From assembly GCF_050624435.1 (NCBI RefSeq), contig NW_027459444.1:260501-324500 (forward strand): 64,000 bases of DNA, written 5' to 3'. This document shows positions 22,131 through 34,100 of this stretch, one piece after another; position 1 is the stretch's first letter, and each line of letters begins with the position of its first letter. A program made the translations under genes and the position numbers. Under the pieces are notes generated by a model that saw nothing but the letters and a program-made list of their open reading frames with translations, searched no databases and was not told where the DNA came from. The stretch is from Tenrec ecaudatus (lineage: Eukaryota > Chordata > Mammalia > Afrosoricida > Tenrecidae).

Positions 22131-25100
22131 TTAGGCTAGGGCACCCCTAGGCTTAGCTAGGGAACCCCTAGTCTTAGGCTAGGGCACCCCTAGGCTTAGG
22201 CTAGGGCACCCCTAGGCTTAGGCTAAGGCTAGGGCTCCTATAGCCTAACGCTAGGGCATCCCTAGGCTTGGGCTACGGCACCCCTAGGCTTAGGCAAGGG
22301 CACCCCTAGGCTTAGACTAAGGCTAGGGCTCCCCTAGCCTAAGGCTAAGTCACCCCTAGGCTTAGGCTAGGGAACCCCTAGGTTTAGGCTAGGGCGCCCC
22401 AAGGCTTAAGCTAAGGCTAGGGCTCCGCTAGCCTAAGGTTAGGGCACCCCTAGGCTTAAGCTAGGGCACCCCTGGTCTTAGGCTAGGATACCCGTAAGCT
22501 TAGGCTAGGGCACCCTTAGTCTTAGGCTAGGGCACCCCTAGGCTTAGGCTAGGGCAACCCTATTCTTAGGCTAGGGCACCCCTAGGCTTAGGCTAGAGCA
22601 CCCCTAAACTTAGGCTAGGGCTCCCCTAGGCTTAGGCTAAGGCTAGGGCTCCCCTTGCCTAACCCTAGGGCACCCCTAGGCTTAGGCTAGGGCACCCCTA
22701 AGCTTAGGCTAGGGCACCCCTAGAATTAGGCTAGGGCACCCCTAGGCTAAGGCTAGGGCACCCCTAGGCTTAGGCTAGGGCACCCCTAGGATTAGGCTAG
22801 GGCACCCCTAGGCTTATGCTAGGGCACCCCTAGGCTTAGGCTAAGGCTAGGGCTCAGCTAGCCTAAGGCTAGCGCACCATTAGGCTAAGGCTAGGGCAAC
22901 CTTCGGCGTAGACTAAGGCTAGGGGACCCCTAGGCTTAGGCTAAGGCACCACTAGGCTTAGGCTAGGGCACCACTAGGCTCAGGCTAGTGCACCCCTACA
23001 CTTAGGCTAAGGAACCCTTAGGCTTAGGCTAAGGCTAGGGATCCCCTAGCCTAAGCCTAAGGCAACCCTAGGCATAGGCTAAGTGACCCCTAGGCTTAGG
23101 CTAGGGCACCCTTAGGCTTAGGCTAAAGCTAGGGCTCCCCTAGCCTAAGGCTAGGGCACCCATAGGCTTAGGCTAGGTCACCCCTAGGCTTAGGCTAGGG
23201 CACCCCTAGGTTTAGGCTAAGGCTAGGGCTCCCATAGCCTAAGGCTAGGGCACCCCTAGGCTTACGCTAGGGCACCCCTAGGCTTAGGCTAAGGCTAGGG
23301 CTCCCCTAGTCTAAGGCTAGGGCACCCTTAGGCTTAGACTAGGGCACCCCCAGGCTTAGGCTAGGGCACGCCTAGGTTTAGGCTAGGGCACCCCTAGGCT
23401 TAGGTTAAGGCTAGGGCTCCCCTAGCTTAAGGCTAGGGCACACCTATGCTTAGGTTAGGGCACCGCTAGGTTTAGGCTAGGACAGCTGTAGACATAGGCT
23501 AGGGTACCCCTAGGCTTAGGTAGGGAACACCTAGGCTTAGGTTAGGGCACCCCTATGCTTAGGGTAGGCACCCCTAGACTTAGGCTAGGACACCCCTAGT
23601 CTTAGGCTGGGGCACCCCTAGGCTTAGGCTAAGGCTAGGGCTCCTCTAGCCTAACGCTAGGGCATCCTTAGGCTTGGGCTAGGGAACCCCTTGGCATAGG
23701 CTAGGGCACCCTAGGCTTAGACTAAGGCTAGGGCTCCCCTACCCTAAGGCTACGGCACCCCTAGCCTTAGGCTAGGGCACCCCTAAGCTTAGGCTAGGGC
23801 ACCCGTAAGCTTAGGCTAGGGCACCCCTGGTCTTAGGCTAGTGCACCTCTAGGCTTAGGCTAGGGCACCCGTAGGCTTAGGCTAGGGCACCCCTATGCTT
23901 AGGTAGGGAACCCCTAGACTTAGGCTAAGGCAGCCCTAGGTTTAGGCTAGGGCATCCATAGGCTTAGGCTAAGGCTAGGACTCCTCTAGCCTAACGCTAG
24001 AGCATCCGTAGGCTTGGGCTACGGCACCCCTAGGCTTAGGCTAGGGCACCCCTAGGCTTAGACTAAGGCTAGGGCTCCCCTAGCCTATGGCTATGTCACC
24101 CCTAGGCTTAGGCTAGGGAACCCCTAGGTTTAGGCTAGGGCGCCCCAAGGCTTAGGCTAAGGCTAGGGCTCCCCTAGCCTAAGGTTAGGGCACCCCTGGG
24201 CTTAGGTTAGGACACCCGTAAGCTTAGGCTAGGGCACCCTTAGTCTTAGGCTAGGGCACCCCTAGGCTTAGTATAAGGCTAGGGCTCCCCTAGGCTTAGG
24301 ATAAGGCTAGGGCTCCCCTAGGCTTAGGATAAGGCTAGGGCTCCCCTAGTCTAAGGCTAGGGCACCCTTAGGCTTAGACTAGGGCACCCCCAGGCTTAGG
24401 CTAGGGCACGCCTAGGCTTAGGCTAGGGCAGCCCTAGGCTTAGGTTAAGGCTAGGGCTCCCCTAGCTTAAGGCTAGGGCACACCTAGGCTTAGGTTAGGG
24501 CACCCCAAGGTTTAGGCTAGGACAGCCGTAGGCTTAGGCTAGGGCACCCCTAGGCTTAGGCTAGGGCACCCCTAGGCTTAGGCTAGGGTACCCCTAGGCT
24601 TAGGCTAAGGCTAGGGCTCAGCTAGCCTAAGGCTAGGGCACCACTAGGCTAAGGCTAGGGCAACCTTCGGCGTAGACTAAGGCTAGGGGACCCCTAGGCT
24701 TAGGCTAAGGCGCCCCTAGGCTTAGGCTAGGGCACCCCTAGGCTTAGGTTAAGGCTAGGGCTCCCCTAGCTTAAGGCTAGTGCACCCCTACACTTAGGCT
24801 AGGGAACCCCTAGGGTTAGGCTAAGGCTAGGGATCCCCTAGTCTAAGGCTAAGGCAACCTTAGGCATAGGCTAGGTGACCCCTAGGCTTAGGCTAGGGCA
24901 CCCTTAGGCTTAGGCTAAAGCTAGGGCTCTCCTAGCCTAAGGGTAGGGCACCCATAGGCTTAGGCTAGGTGACCCCTAGGCTTAGGCTAGGGCACCCCTA
25001 GGTTTAGGCTAAGGCTAGGGCTCCCCTAGGCTAAGGCTAGGGCACCCGTAGGCTTAGGCTAGGGCACCCCTAGGCTTAGGCTAGGGCACCCCTAGGCTTA

Positions 25101-26656
25101 GGCTAAGGCTAGGGCTCCCCTAGTCTAAAGCTAGGGCACCGTTAGTCTTAGACTAGGGCACCCCCAGGCTTAGGCTAGGACACGCCTAGGCTTAGGCTAG
25201 GGCACCCCTAGGCTTAGGTTAAGGCTAGGGCTCCCATAGCTTAAGGGTAGGGCACACCTAGGCTTAGGTTAGGGCACCCCTAGGTTTAGGCTAGGACAGC
25301 CGTAGGCTTAGGCTAGGGTACCCCTAGGCTTAGGTAGGGAACACCTAGGCTTAGGTTAGGGCACCCCTATGCTTAGGCTAGGCACCCCTAGACTTAGGCT
25401 AGGACACCCCTAGGCTTAGGCTGGGGCACCCCTAGGCTTAGGCTAAGGCTAGGGCTCCCCTAGCCTAAGGCAAGGGTACCGCTAGGCTTAGGCTAGGGCA
25501 CCCCTAGGCTTAGGCTAGGGGACCCCTAGGCTTAGGCTAGGGCACCCCTAGGCTTAGGCTAAGGCTAGGGCTCCTCTAGCCTAACGCTAGGGCATCCTTA
25601 GGCTTGGGCTAGGGAACCCCTAGGCTTAGGCTAGGGCACCCTAGGCTTAGACTAAGGCTAGGGCTCCCCTAGCCTAAGGCTAGGTCACCCCTAGGCTTAG
25701 GCTAGGGAACCCCTAGGTTTAGGCTAGGGCGCCACAAGGCTTAGGCTAAGGCTAGGGCTCCTCTAGCATAACGCTAGGGCATCCCTAGGCTTGGGCTAGG
25801 GAATCCCTAGGCTTAGGCTAGGGGACCCCTAGGCTTAGGCTAGGGCACCCCTAGGCTTAGGCTAAGGCTAGGGCTCCTCTAGCATAACGCTAGGGCATCC
25901 CTAGGCTTGGGCTAGGGAATCCCTAGGCTTAGGCTAGGGCACCCCTAGGCTTAGGCTAGGGCACCCCTGGGCTTAGGCTAGGACACCCTTAAGCTTAGGC
26001 TAGGGCACCCTTAGTCTTAGGCTAGGGCACCCCTAGGCTTAGTCTAAGGCTAGGGCTCCCCTAGCCTAAGGCTAGGGCACCCCTAGGCTTAGGCTAGGGT
26101 ACCCCTAGGCTTAGGTTAGGGCACCCCTTGTCTTAGGCTAGGGCACCCCTAGGCTTAGGCTAGGACACCACTAGGCTTAGGCTAGGACACCCCTAGGCTT
26201 AGGCTAGGGCAATCATATTCTTAGGCTAGGGCACCCTTAGGCTTAGGCTAGAGCACCCCTAAGCTTAGCCTAGGGCTCCCCTAGGCTTAGGCTAAGGCGA
26301 GGGCTCCCCTTGCCTAACCCTAGGGCACCCCTACGCTTAGGCTAGGGCACCCCTAGGCTTAGGCTAGGGCACCCCTAAGCTTAGGCTAGGGCACCCCTAG
26401 ACTTAGGCTAAGGCATCCCTAGGCTAAGGCTAGGGCACCCCTAGGCTTAGGCTAGGGCACCCCTAGGATTAGGCTAGGGCACCCCTAGGCTTAGGCTAGG
26501 GCACCCCTAGGCTTAGGCTACGGCTAGGACTCAGCTAGCCTAAGGCTAGGGCACCACTAGGCTAAGGCTAGGGCAACCTTCGGCGTAGACTAAGGCTAGG
26601 GGACCCCTAGGCTTAGGCTAAGGCACCACTAGGCTTAGGCTAGGGCACCCCTAGGC
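22131..26656 (+). repeat. HOR-D copy 1 (4,526 bp)
   Basis: This is the first of two directly adjacent 4,526-bp copies. Landmarks and their partners in copy 2 are: GCTTAGCTAGGG 22,151 and 26,677; TATTCTTAGG 22,561 and 27,087; ACCTTCGGCG 22,899 and 27,425; GTATAAGGCT 24,271 and 28,797; AATCATATT 26,211 and 30,737. All five give exactly 4,526. The left edge lies between about 22,105 and 22,131, where the sequence before it (CACCCCTAGG) differs from the equivalent end of the unit (CACCACTAGG). Inside the unit, ACCTTCGGCG also recurs at 24,653 and 26,576, so the unit is itself made of older duplications. Confidence 0.92.
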
Positions 26657-29600
26657 TTAGGCTAGGGCACCCCTAGGCTTAGCTAGGGAACCCCTAGTCT
26701 TAGGCTAGGGCACCCCTAGGCTTAGGCTAGGGCACCCCTAGGCTTAGGCTAAGGCTAGGGCTCCTATAGCCTAACGCTAGGGCATCCCTAGGCTTGGGCT
26801 ACGGCACCCCTAGGCTTAGGCAAGGGCACCCCTAGGCTTAGACTAAGGCTAGGGCTCCCCTAGCCTAAGGCTAAGTCACCCCTAGGCTTAGGCTAGGGAA
26901 CCCCTAGGTTTAGGCTAGGGCGCCCCAAGGCTTAAGCTAAGGCTAGGGCTCCGCTAGCCTAAGGTTAGGGCACCCCTAGGCTTAAGCTAGGGCACCCCTG
27001 GTCTTAGGCTAGGATACCCGTAAGCTTAGGCTAGGGCACCCTTAGTCTTAGGCTAGGGCACCCCTAGGCTTAGGCTAGGGCAACCCTATTCTTAGGCTAG
27101 GGCACCCCTAGGCTTAGGCTAGAGCACCCCTAAACTTAGGCTAGGGCTCCCCTAGGCTTAGGCTAAGGCTAGGGCTCCCCTTGCCTAACCCTAGGGCACC
27201 CCTAGGCTTAGGCTAGGGCACCCCTAAGCTTAGGCTAGGGCACCCCTAGAATTAGGCTAGGGCACCCCTAGGCTAAGGCTAGGGCACCCCTAGGCTTAGG
27301 CTAGGGCACCCCTAGGATTAGGCTAGGGCACCCCTAGGCTTATGCTAGGGCACCCCTAGGCTTAGGCTAAGGCTAGGGCTCAGCTAGCCTAAGGCTAGCG
27401 CACCATTAGGCTAAGGCTAGGGCAACCTTCGGCGTAGACTAAGGCTAGGGGACCCCTAGGCTTAGGCTAAGGCACCACTAGGCTTAGGCTAGGGCACCAC
27501 TAGGCTCAGGCTAGTGCACCCCTACACTTAGGCTAAGGAACCCTTAGGCTTAGGCTAAGGCTAGGGATCCCCTAGCCTAAGCCTAAGGCAACCCTAGGCA
27601 TAGGCTAAGTGACCCCTAGGCTTAGGCTAGGGCACCCTTAGGCTTAGGCTAAAGCTAGGGCTCCCCTAGCCTAAGGCTAGGGCACCCATAGGCTTAGGCT
27701 AGGTCACCCCTAGGCTTAGGCTAGGGCACCCCTAGGTTTAGGCTAAGGCTAGGGCTCCCATAGCCTAAGGCTAGGGCACCCCTAGGCTTACGCTAGGGCA
27801 CCCCTAGGCTTAGGCTAAGGCTAGGGCTCCCCTAGTCTAAGGCTAGGGCACCCTTAGGCTTAGACTAGGGCACCCCCAGGCTTAGGCTAGGGCACGCCTA
27901 GGTTTAGGCTAGGGCACCCCTAGGCTTAGGTTAAGGCTAGGGCTCCCCTAGCTTAAGGCTAGGGCACACCTATGCTTAGGTTAGGGCACCGCTAGGTTTA
28001 GGCTAGGACAGCTGTAGACATAGGCTAGGGTACCCCTAGGCTTAGGTAGGGAACACCTAGGCTTAGGTTAGGGCACCCCTATGCTTAGGGTAGGCACCCC
28101 TAGACTTAGGCTAGGACACCCCTAGTCTTAGGCTGGGGCACCCCTAGGCTTAGGCTAAGGCTAGGGCTCCTCTAGCCTAACGCTAGGGCATCCTTAGGCT
28201 TGGGCTAGGGAACCCCTTGGCATAGGCTAGGGCACCCTAGGCTTAGACTAAGGCTAGGGCTCCCCTACCCTAAGGCTACGGCACCCCTAGCCTTAGGCTA
28301 GGGCACCCCTAAGCTTAGGCTAGGGCACCCGTAAGCTTAGGCTAGGGCACCCCTGGTCTTAGGCTAGTGCACCTCTAGGCTTAGGCTAGGGCACCCGTAG
28401 GCTTAGGCTAGGGCACCCCTATGCTTAGGTAGGGAACCCCTAGACTTAGGCTAAGGCAGCCCTAGGTTTAGGCTAGGGCATCCATAGGCTTAGGCTAAGG
28501 CTAGGACTCCTCTAGCCTAACGCTAGAGCATCCGTAGGCTTGGGCTACGGCACCCCTAGGCTTAGGCTAGGGCACCCCTAGGCTTAGACTAAGGCTAGGG
28601 CTCCCCTAGCCTATGGCTATGTCACCCCTAGGCTTAGGCTAGGGAACCCCTAGGTTTAGGCTAGGGCGCCCCAAGGCTTAGGCTAAGGCTAGGGCTCCCC
28701 TAGCCTAAGGTTAGGGCACCCCTGGGCTTAGGTTAGGACACCCGTAAGCTTAGGCTAGGGCACCCTTAGTCTTAGGCTAGGGCACCCCTAGGCTTAGTAT
28801 AAGGCTAGGGCTCCCCTAGGCTTAGGATAAGGCTAGGGCTCCCCTAGGCTTAGGATAAGGCTAGGGCTCCCCTAGTCTAAGGCTAGGGCACCCTTAGGCT
28901 TAGACTAGGGCACCCCCAGGCTTAGGCTAGGGCACGCCTAGGCTTAGGCTAGGGCAGCCCTAGGCTTAGGTTAAGGCTAGGGCTCCCCTAGCTTAAGGCT
29001 AGGGCACACCTAGGCTTAGGTTAGGGCACCCCAAGGTTTAGGCTAGGACAGCCGTAGGCTTAGGCTAGGGCACCCCTAGGCTTAGGCTAGGGCACCCCTA
29101 GGCTTAGGCTAGGGTACCCCTAGGCTTAGGCTAAGGCTAGGGCTCAGCTAGCCTAAGGCTAGGGCACCACTAGGCTAAGGCTAGGGCAACCTTCGGCGTA
29201 GACTAAGGCTAGGGGACCCCTAGGCTTAGGCTAAGGCGCCCCTAGGCTTAGGCTAGGGCACCCCTAGGCTTAGGTTAAGGCTAGGGCTCCCCTAGCTTAA
29301 GGCTAGTGCACCCCTACACTTAGGCTAGGGAACCCCTAGGGTTAGGCTAAGGCTAGGGATCCCCTAGTCTAAGGCTAAGGCAACCTTAGGCATAGGCTAG
29401 GTGACCCCTAGGCTTAGGCTAGGGCACCCTTAGGCTTAGGCTAAAGCTAGGGCTCTCCTAGCCTAAGGGTAGGGCACCCATAGGCTTAGGCTAGGTGACC
29501 CCTAGGCTTAGGCTAGGGCACCCCTAGGTTTAGGCTAAGGCTAGGGCTCCCCTAGGCTAAGGCTAGGGCACCCGTAGGCTTAGGCTAGGGCACCCCTAGG

Positions 29601-31182
29601 CTTAGGCTAGGGCACCCCTAGGCTTAGGCTAAGGCTAGGGCTCCCCTAGTCTAAAGCTAGGGCACCGTTAGTCTTAGACTAGGGCACCCCCAGGCTTAGG
29701 CTAGGACACGCCTAGGCTTAGGCTAGGGCACCCCTAGGCTTAGGTTAAGGCTAGGGCTCCCATAGCTTAAGGGTAGGGCACACCTAGGCTTAGGTTAGGG
29801 CACCCCTAGGTTTAGGCTAGGACAGCCGTAGGCTTAGGCTAGGGTACCCCTAGGCTTAGGTAGGGAACACCTAGGCTTAGGTTAGGGCACCCCTATGCTT
29901 AGGCTAGGCACCCCTAGACTTAGGCTAGGACACCCCTAGGCTTAGGCTGGGGCACCCCTAGGCTTAGGCTAAGGCTAGGGCTCCCCTAGCCTAAGGCAAG
30001 GGTACCGCTAGGCTTAGGATAGGGCACCCCTAGGCTTAGGCTAGGGGACCCCTAGGCTTAGGCTAGGGCACCCCTAGGCTTAGGCTAAGGCTAGGGCTCC
30101 TCTAGCCTAACGCTAGGGCATCCTTAGGCTTGGGCTAGGGAACCCCTAGGCTTAGGCTAGGGCACCCTAGGCTTAGACTAAGGCTAGGGCTCCCCTAGCC
30201 TAAGGCTAGGTCACCCCTAGGCTTAGGCTAGGGAACCCCTAGGTTTAGGCTAGGGCGCCACAAGGCTTAGGCTAAGGCTAGGGCTCCTCTAGCATAACGC
30301 TAGGGCATCCCTAGGCTTGGGCTAGGGAATCCCTAGGCTTAGGCTAGGGGACCCCTAGGCTTAGGCTAGGGCACCCCTAGGCTTAGGCTAAGGCTAGGGC
30401 TCCTCTAGCATAACGCTAGGGCATCCCTAGGCTTGGGCTAGGGAATCCCTAGGCTTAGGCTAGGGCACCCCTAGGCTTAGGCTAGGGCACCCCTGGGCTT
30501 AGGCTAGGACACCCTTAAGCTTAGGCTAGGGCACCCTTAGTCTTAGGCTAGGGCACCCCTAGGCTTAGTCTAAGGCTAGGGCTCCCCTAGCCTAAGGCTA
30601 GGGCACCCCTAGGCTTAGGCTAGGGTACCCCTAGGCTTAGGTTAGGGCACCCCTTGTCTTAGGCTAGGGCACCCCTAGGCTTAGGCTAGGACACCACTAG
30701 GCTTAGGCTAGGACACCCCTAGGCTTAGGCTAGGGCAATCATATTCTTAGGCTAGGGCACCCTTAGGCTTAGGCTAGAGCACCCCTAAGCTTAGCCTAGG
30801 GCTCCCCTAGGCTTAGGCTAAGGCGAGGGCTCCCCTTGCCTAACCCTAGGGCACCCCTACGCTTAGGCTAGGGCACCCCTAGGCTTAGGCTAGGGCACCC
30901 CTAAGCTTAGGCTAGGGCACCCCTAGACTTAGGCTAAGGCATCCCTAGGCTAAGGCTAGGGCACCCCTAGGCTTAGGCTAGGGCACCCCTAGGATTAGGC
31001 TAGGGCACCCCTAGGCTTAGGCTAGGGCACCCCTAGGCTTAGGCTACGGCTAGGACTCAGCTAGCCTAAGGCTAGGGCACCACTAGGCTAAGGCTAGGGC
31101 AACCTTCGGCGTAGACTAAGGCTAGGGGACCCCTAGGCTTAGGCTAAGGCACCACTAGGCTTAGGCTAGGGCACCCCTAGGC
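26657..31182 (+). repeat. HOR-D copy 2 (4,526 bp), nearly identical to copy 1
   Basis: This follows copy 1 without a gap at a constant offset of 4,526 from end to end, so no indel separates them. In the stretches compared I found one substitution: A at 30,019 where copy 1 has C at 25,493. The match ends at 31,184, where CTAAGG replaces the CTTAGG found at 26,658. Such identity in a satellite whose neighbouring monomers differ at several positions means a very recent duplication, recent gene conversion, or an assembly duplication. Confidence 0.92.
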
Positions 31183-34100
31183 TAAGGCTAGGGCACCCCT
31201 AGGCTCAGGCTAGTGCACCCCTACACTTAGGCTAGGGCACCCTTAGGCTTAGGCTGGGGCACCCCTAGGCTTAGGCTAAGGCTAGGGCTCCTCTAGCCTA
31301 ACGCTAGGGCATCCTTAGACTTGGGCTAGGGAACCCCTAGGCTTAGGCTAGGGCACCCTAGGCTTAGACTAAGGCTAGGGCTCCCCTACCCTAAGGCTAT
31401 GGCACCTCTAGCCTTAGGCTAGGGCACCCCTAAGCTTAGGCTAGGGCACCCCTAAGCTTAGGCTAGGGCACCCCTAGTCTAAGGCTAGGGCACCCATAGG
31501 CTTAGGCTAGGTCACCCCTAGGCTTAGGCTAGGGCACCCCTAGGTTTAGGCTAAGGCTAGGGCTCCCCTAGCCTAAGGCTAGGGCACCCCTAGGCTTAGG
31601 CTAGGGCACCCCTAGGCTTAGGCTAGGGCACCCCTAGGCTTAGGCTAAGGCTAGGGCTCCCCTAGTCTAAGGCTAGGGCATGCTTAGGCTTAGACTAGGT
31701 CACCCCCAGGCTTAGGATAGGGCACGCCTAGGCTTAGGCTAGGGCACCCCTAGGCTTAGGTTAAGGCTAGGGCTCCCCTAGCTTAAGGCTAGGGCACACC
31801 TAGGCTTAGGTTAGGGCACCCCTAGGTTTAGGCTAGGACAGCCGTAGGCTTAGGCTAGGGTACCCCTAGGCTTAGGTAGGGAACACATAGGCTTAGCTTA
31901 GGGCACCCCTATGCTTAGGCAAGGCACCCCTAGATTAGGCTAGGACACCCCTAGGCTTAGGCTGGGGCACCCCTAGGCTTAGGCTAAGGCTAGGGCTCCT
32001 CTAGCCTAACGCTAGGGCATCCTTAGGCTTGGGCTAGGGAAACCCTAGGCTTAGGCTAGGGCACCCTAGGCTTAGACTAAGGCTAGGGCTCCCCTACCCT
32101 AAGGCTACGGCACCCCTAGCCTTAGGCTAGGGCACCCCTAAGCTTAGACTAGGGCCCCCCTAAGCTTAGGCTAGGGCACCCCTAGTCTTAGGCTAGTGCA
32201 CCTCTAGGCTTAGGCTAGGGCACCCGTAGGCTTAGGCTAGGGCACCCCTATGCTTAGGTAGGGAACCCCTAGACTTAGGCTAAGGCAGCCCTAGGCTTAG
32301 GCTAGGGCACCCCTAGGCTTAGGCTAAGGCTAGGGCTCCTCTAGCCTAACGCTAGAGCATCCCTAGGCTTGGGCTACGGCACCCCTTGGCTTAGGCTAGG
32401 GCACCCCTAGGCTTAGACTAAGGCTAGGGCTCCCCTAGCCTAAGGCTATGTCACCCCTTGGCTTAGGCTAGGGAACCCCTAGGTTTAGTTAGGGCGCCCC
32501 AAGGCTTAGGCTAAGGCTAGGGCTCCCCTAGCCTAAGGTTAGGGCACCCCTAGGCTTAGGCTAGGGCACCCCTGGGCTTAGGCTAGGACACCCGTAAGCT
32601 TAGGCTAGGGCACCCTTAGTCTTAGGCTAGGGCACCCCTAGGCTTAGTCTAAGGCTAGGGCTCCCCTAGCCTAAGGCTAGGGCACCCCTAGGCTTAGGCT
32701 AGGGCACCCCTAGGCTTAGGCTAGGGCACCCCTAGGCTTAGGCTAAGGCTAGGGCTCAGCGAGCCTAAGGCTAGGGCACCACTAGGCTAAGGCTAGGGCA
32801 ACCTTCGGCGTAGACTAAGGCTAGGGGACCCCTAGGCTTAGGCTAAGGCACCCCTAGGCTTAGGCTAGGGCACCCCTAGCCTTAGGCTAGGGCACCCCTA
32901 AGCTTAGGCTAGGGCACCCCTAAGCTTAGGCTAGGTCACCCCTAGTCTTAGGCTAGTGCACCCCTAGGCTTAGGCTAGGGCACCCGTAGGCTTAGGCTAG
33001 GGCACCCCTAGGCTTAGGTAGGGAACCCATAGACTTAGGGTAGGGCACCCCTAGGCTTAGGCTAGGGCACCCCTAGGCTTAGGCTAAGGCTAGAGCTCCT
33101 ATAGCCTAACGCTAGGGCATCCCTAGGCTTGGGCTACGGCACCCCTAGGCTTAGACTAAGGCTAGGGCTCCCCTAGCCTAAGGCTAGGTCACCCCTAGGC
33201 TTAGGCTAGGGAACCCCTTGGTTTAGGCTAGGGCGCCCCAAGGCTTAGGCTAAGGCTAGGGCTCCCCTAGCCTAAGGTTAGGGCACCCCTAGGCTTAGGC
33301 TAGGGCACCCCTGGGCTTAGGCTAGGACACCCGTAAGCTTAGGCTAGGGCACCCTTAGTCTTAGGCTAGGGCACCCCTAGGCTTAGTCTAAGGCTAGGGC
33401 TCCCCTAGACTAAGGCTAGGGCACCCCTAGGCTTAGGCTAGGGCACCCCTAGGCTTAGGTTAGGGCACCCCTTGTCTTAGGCTAGGGCACCCCTAGGGTT
33501 AGGCTAGGACACCACTAGGCTTAGGCTAGGACACCCCTAGGCTTAGGCTAGGGCAACCCTATTCTTAGGCTAGGGCACCCTTAGGCTTAGGCTAGAGCAC
33601 CCCTAAGCTTAGGCTAGGGCTCCCCTATGCTTAGGCTAAGGGTAGGGCTCCCCTTGCCTAACCCTCGGGCACCCCTAGGCATAGGCTAGGGCACCCCGAG
33701 GCTTAGGCTAGGGCACCCTTAAGCTTAGGCTAGGGCACCCCTAGACTTAGGCTAAGGCACCCATAGGCGAAGGCTAGGGCACCCCTAGGCTTAGGCTAGG
33801 GCACCCCTAGGATTAGGCTAGGGCACCCCTAGGCTTAGGCTAGGGCACCACTAGGCTTAGGCTACGGCTAGGGCTCAGATAGCCTAAAGCTAGGGCACCA
33901 CTAGGCTAAGGCTAGGGCAACCTTCGGCGTAGACTAAGGCTAGGGGACCCCTAGGCTTAGGCTAAGGCACCACTAGGCTTAGGCTAGGGCACCCCTAGGC
34001 TAAGGCTAGGGCACCCCTAGGCTCAGGCTAGTGCACCCCTACACTTAGGCTAGGGCACCCTTAGGCTTAGGTTGGGGCACCCCTAGGCTTAGGCTAAGGC

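Noticed and set aside
22131..31182. Calling the 4,526-bp repeat an assembly error outright
   Set aside because: At least one substitution separates the copies and the flanks differ, so it may be real. Left open, to be settled by spanning reads.
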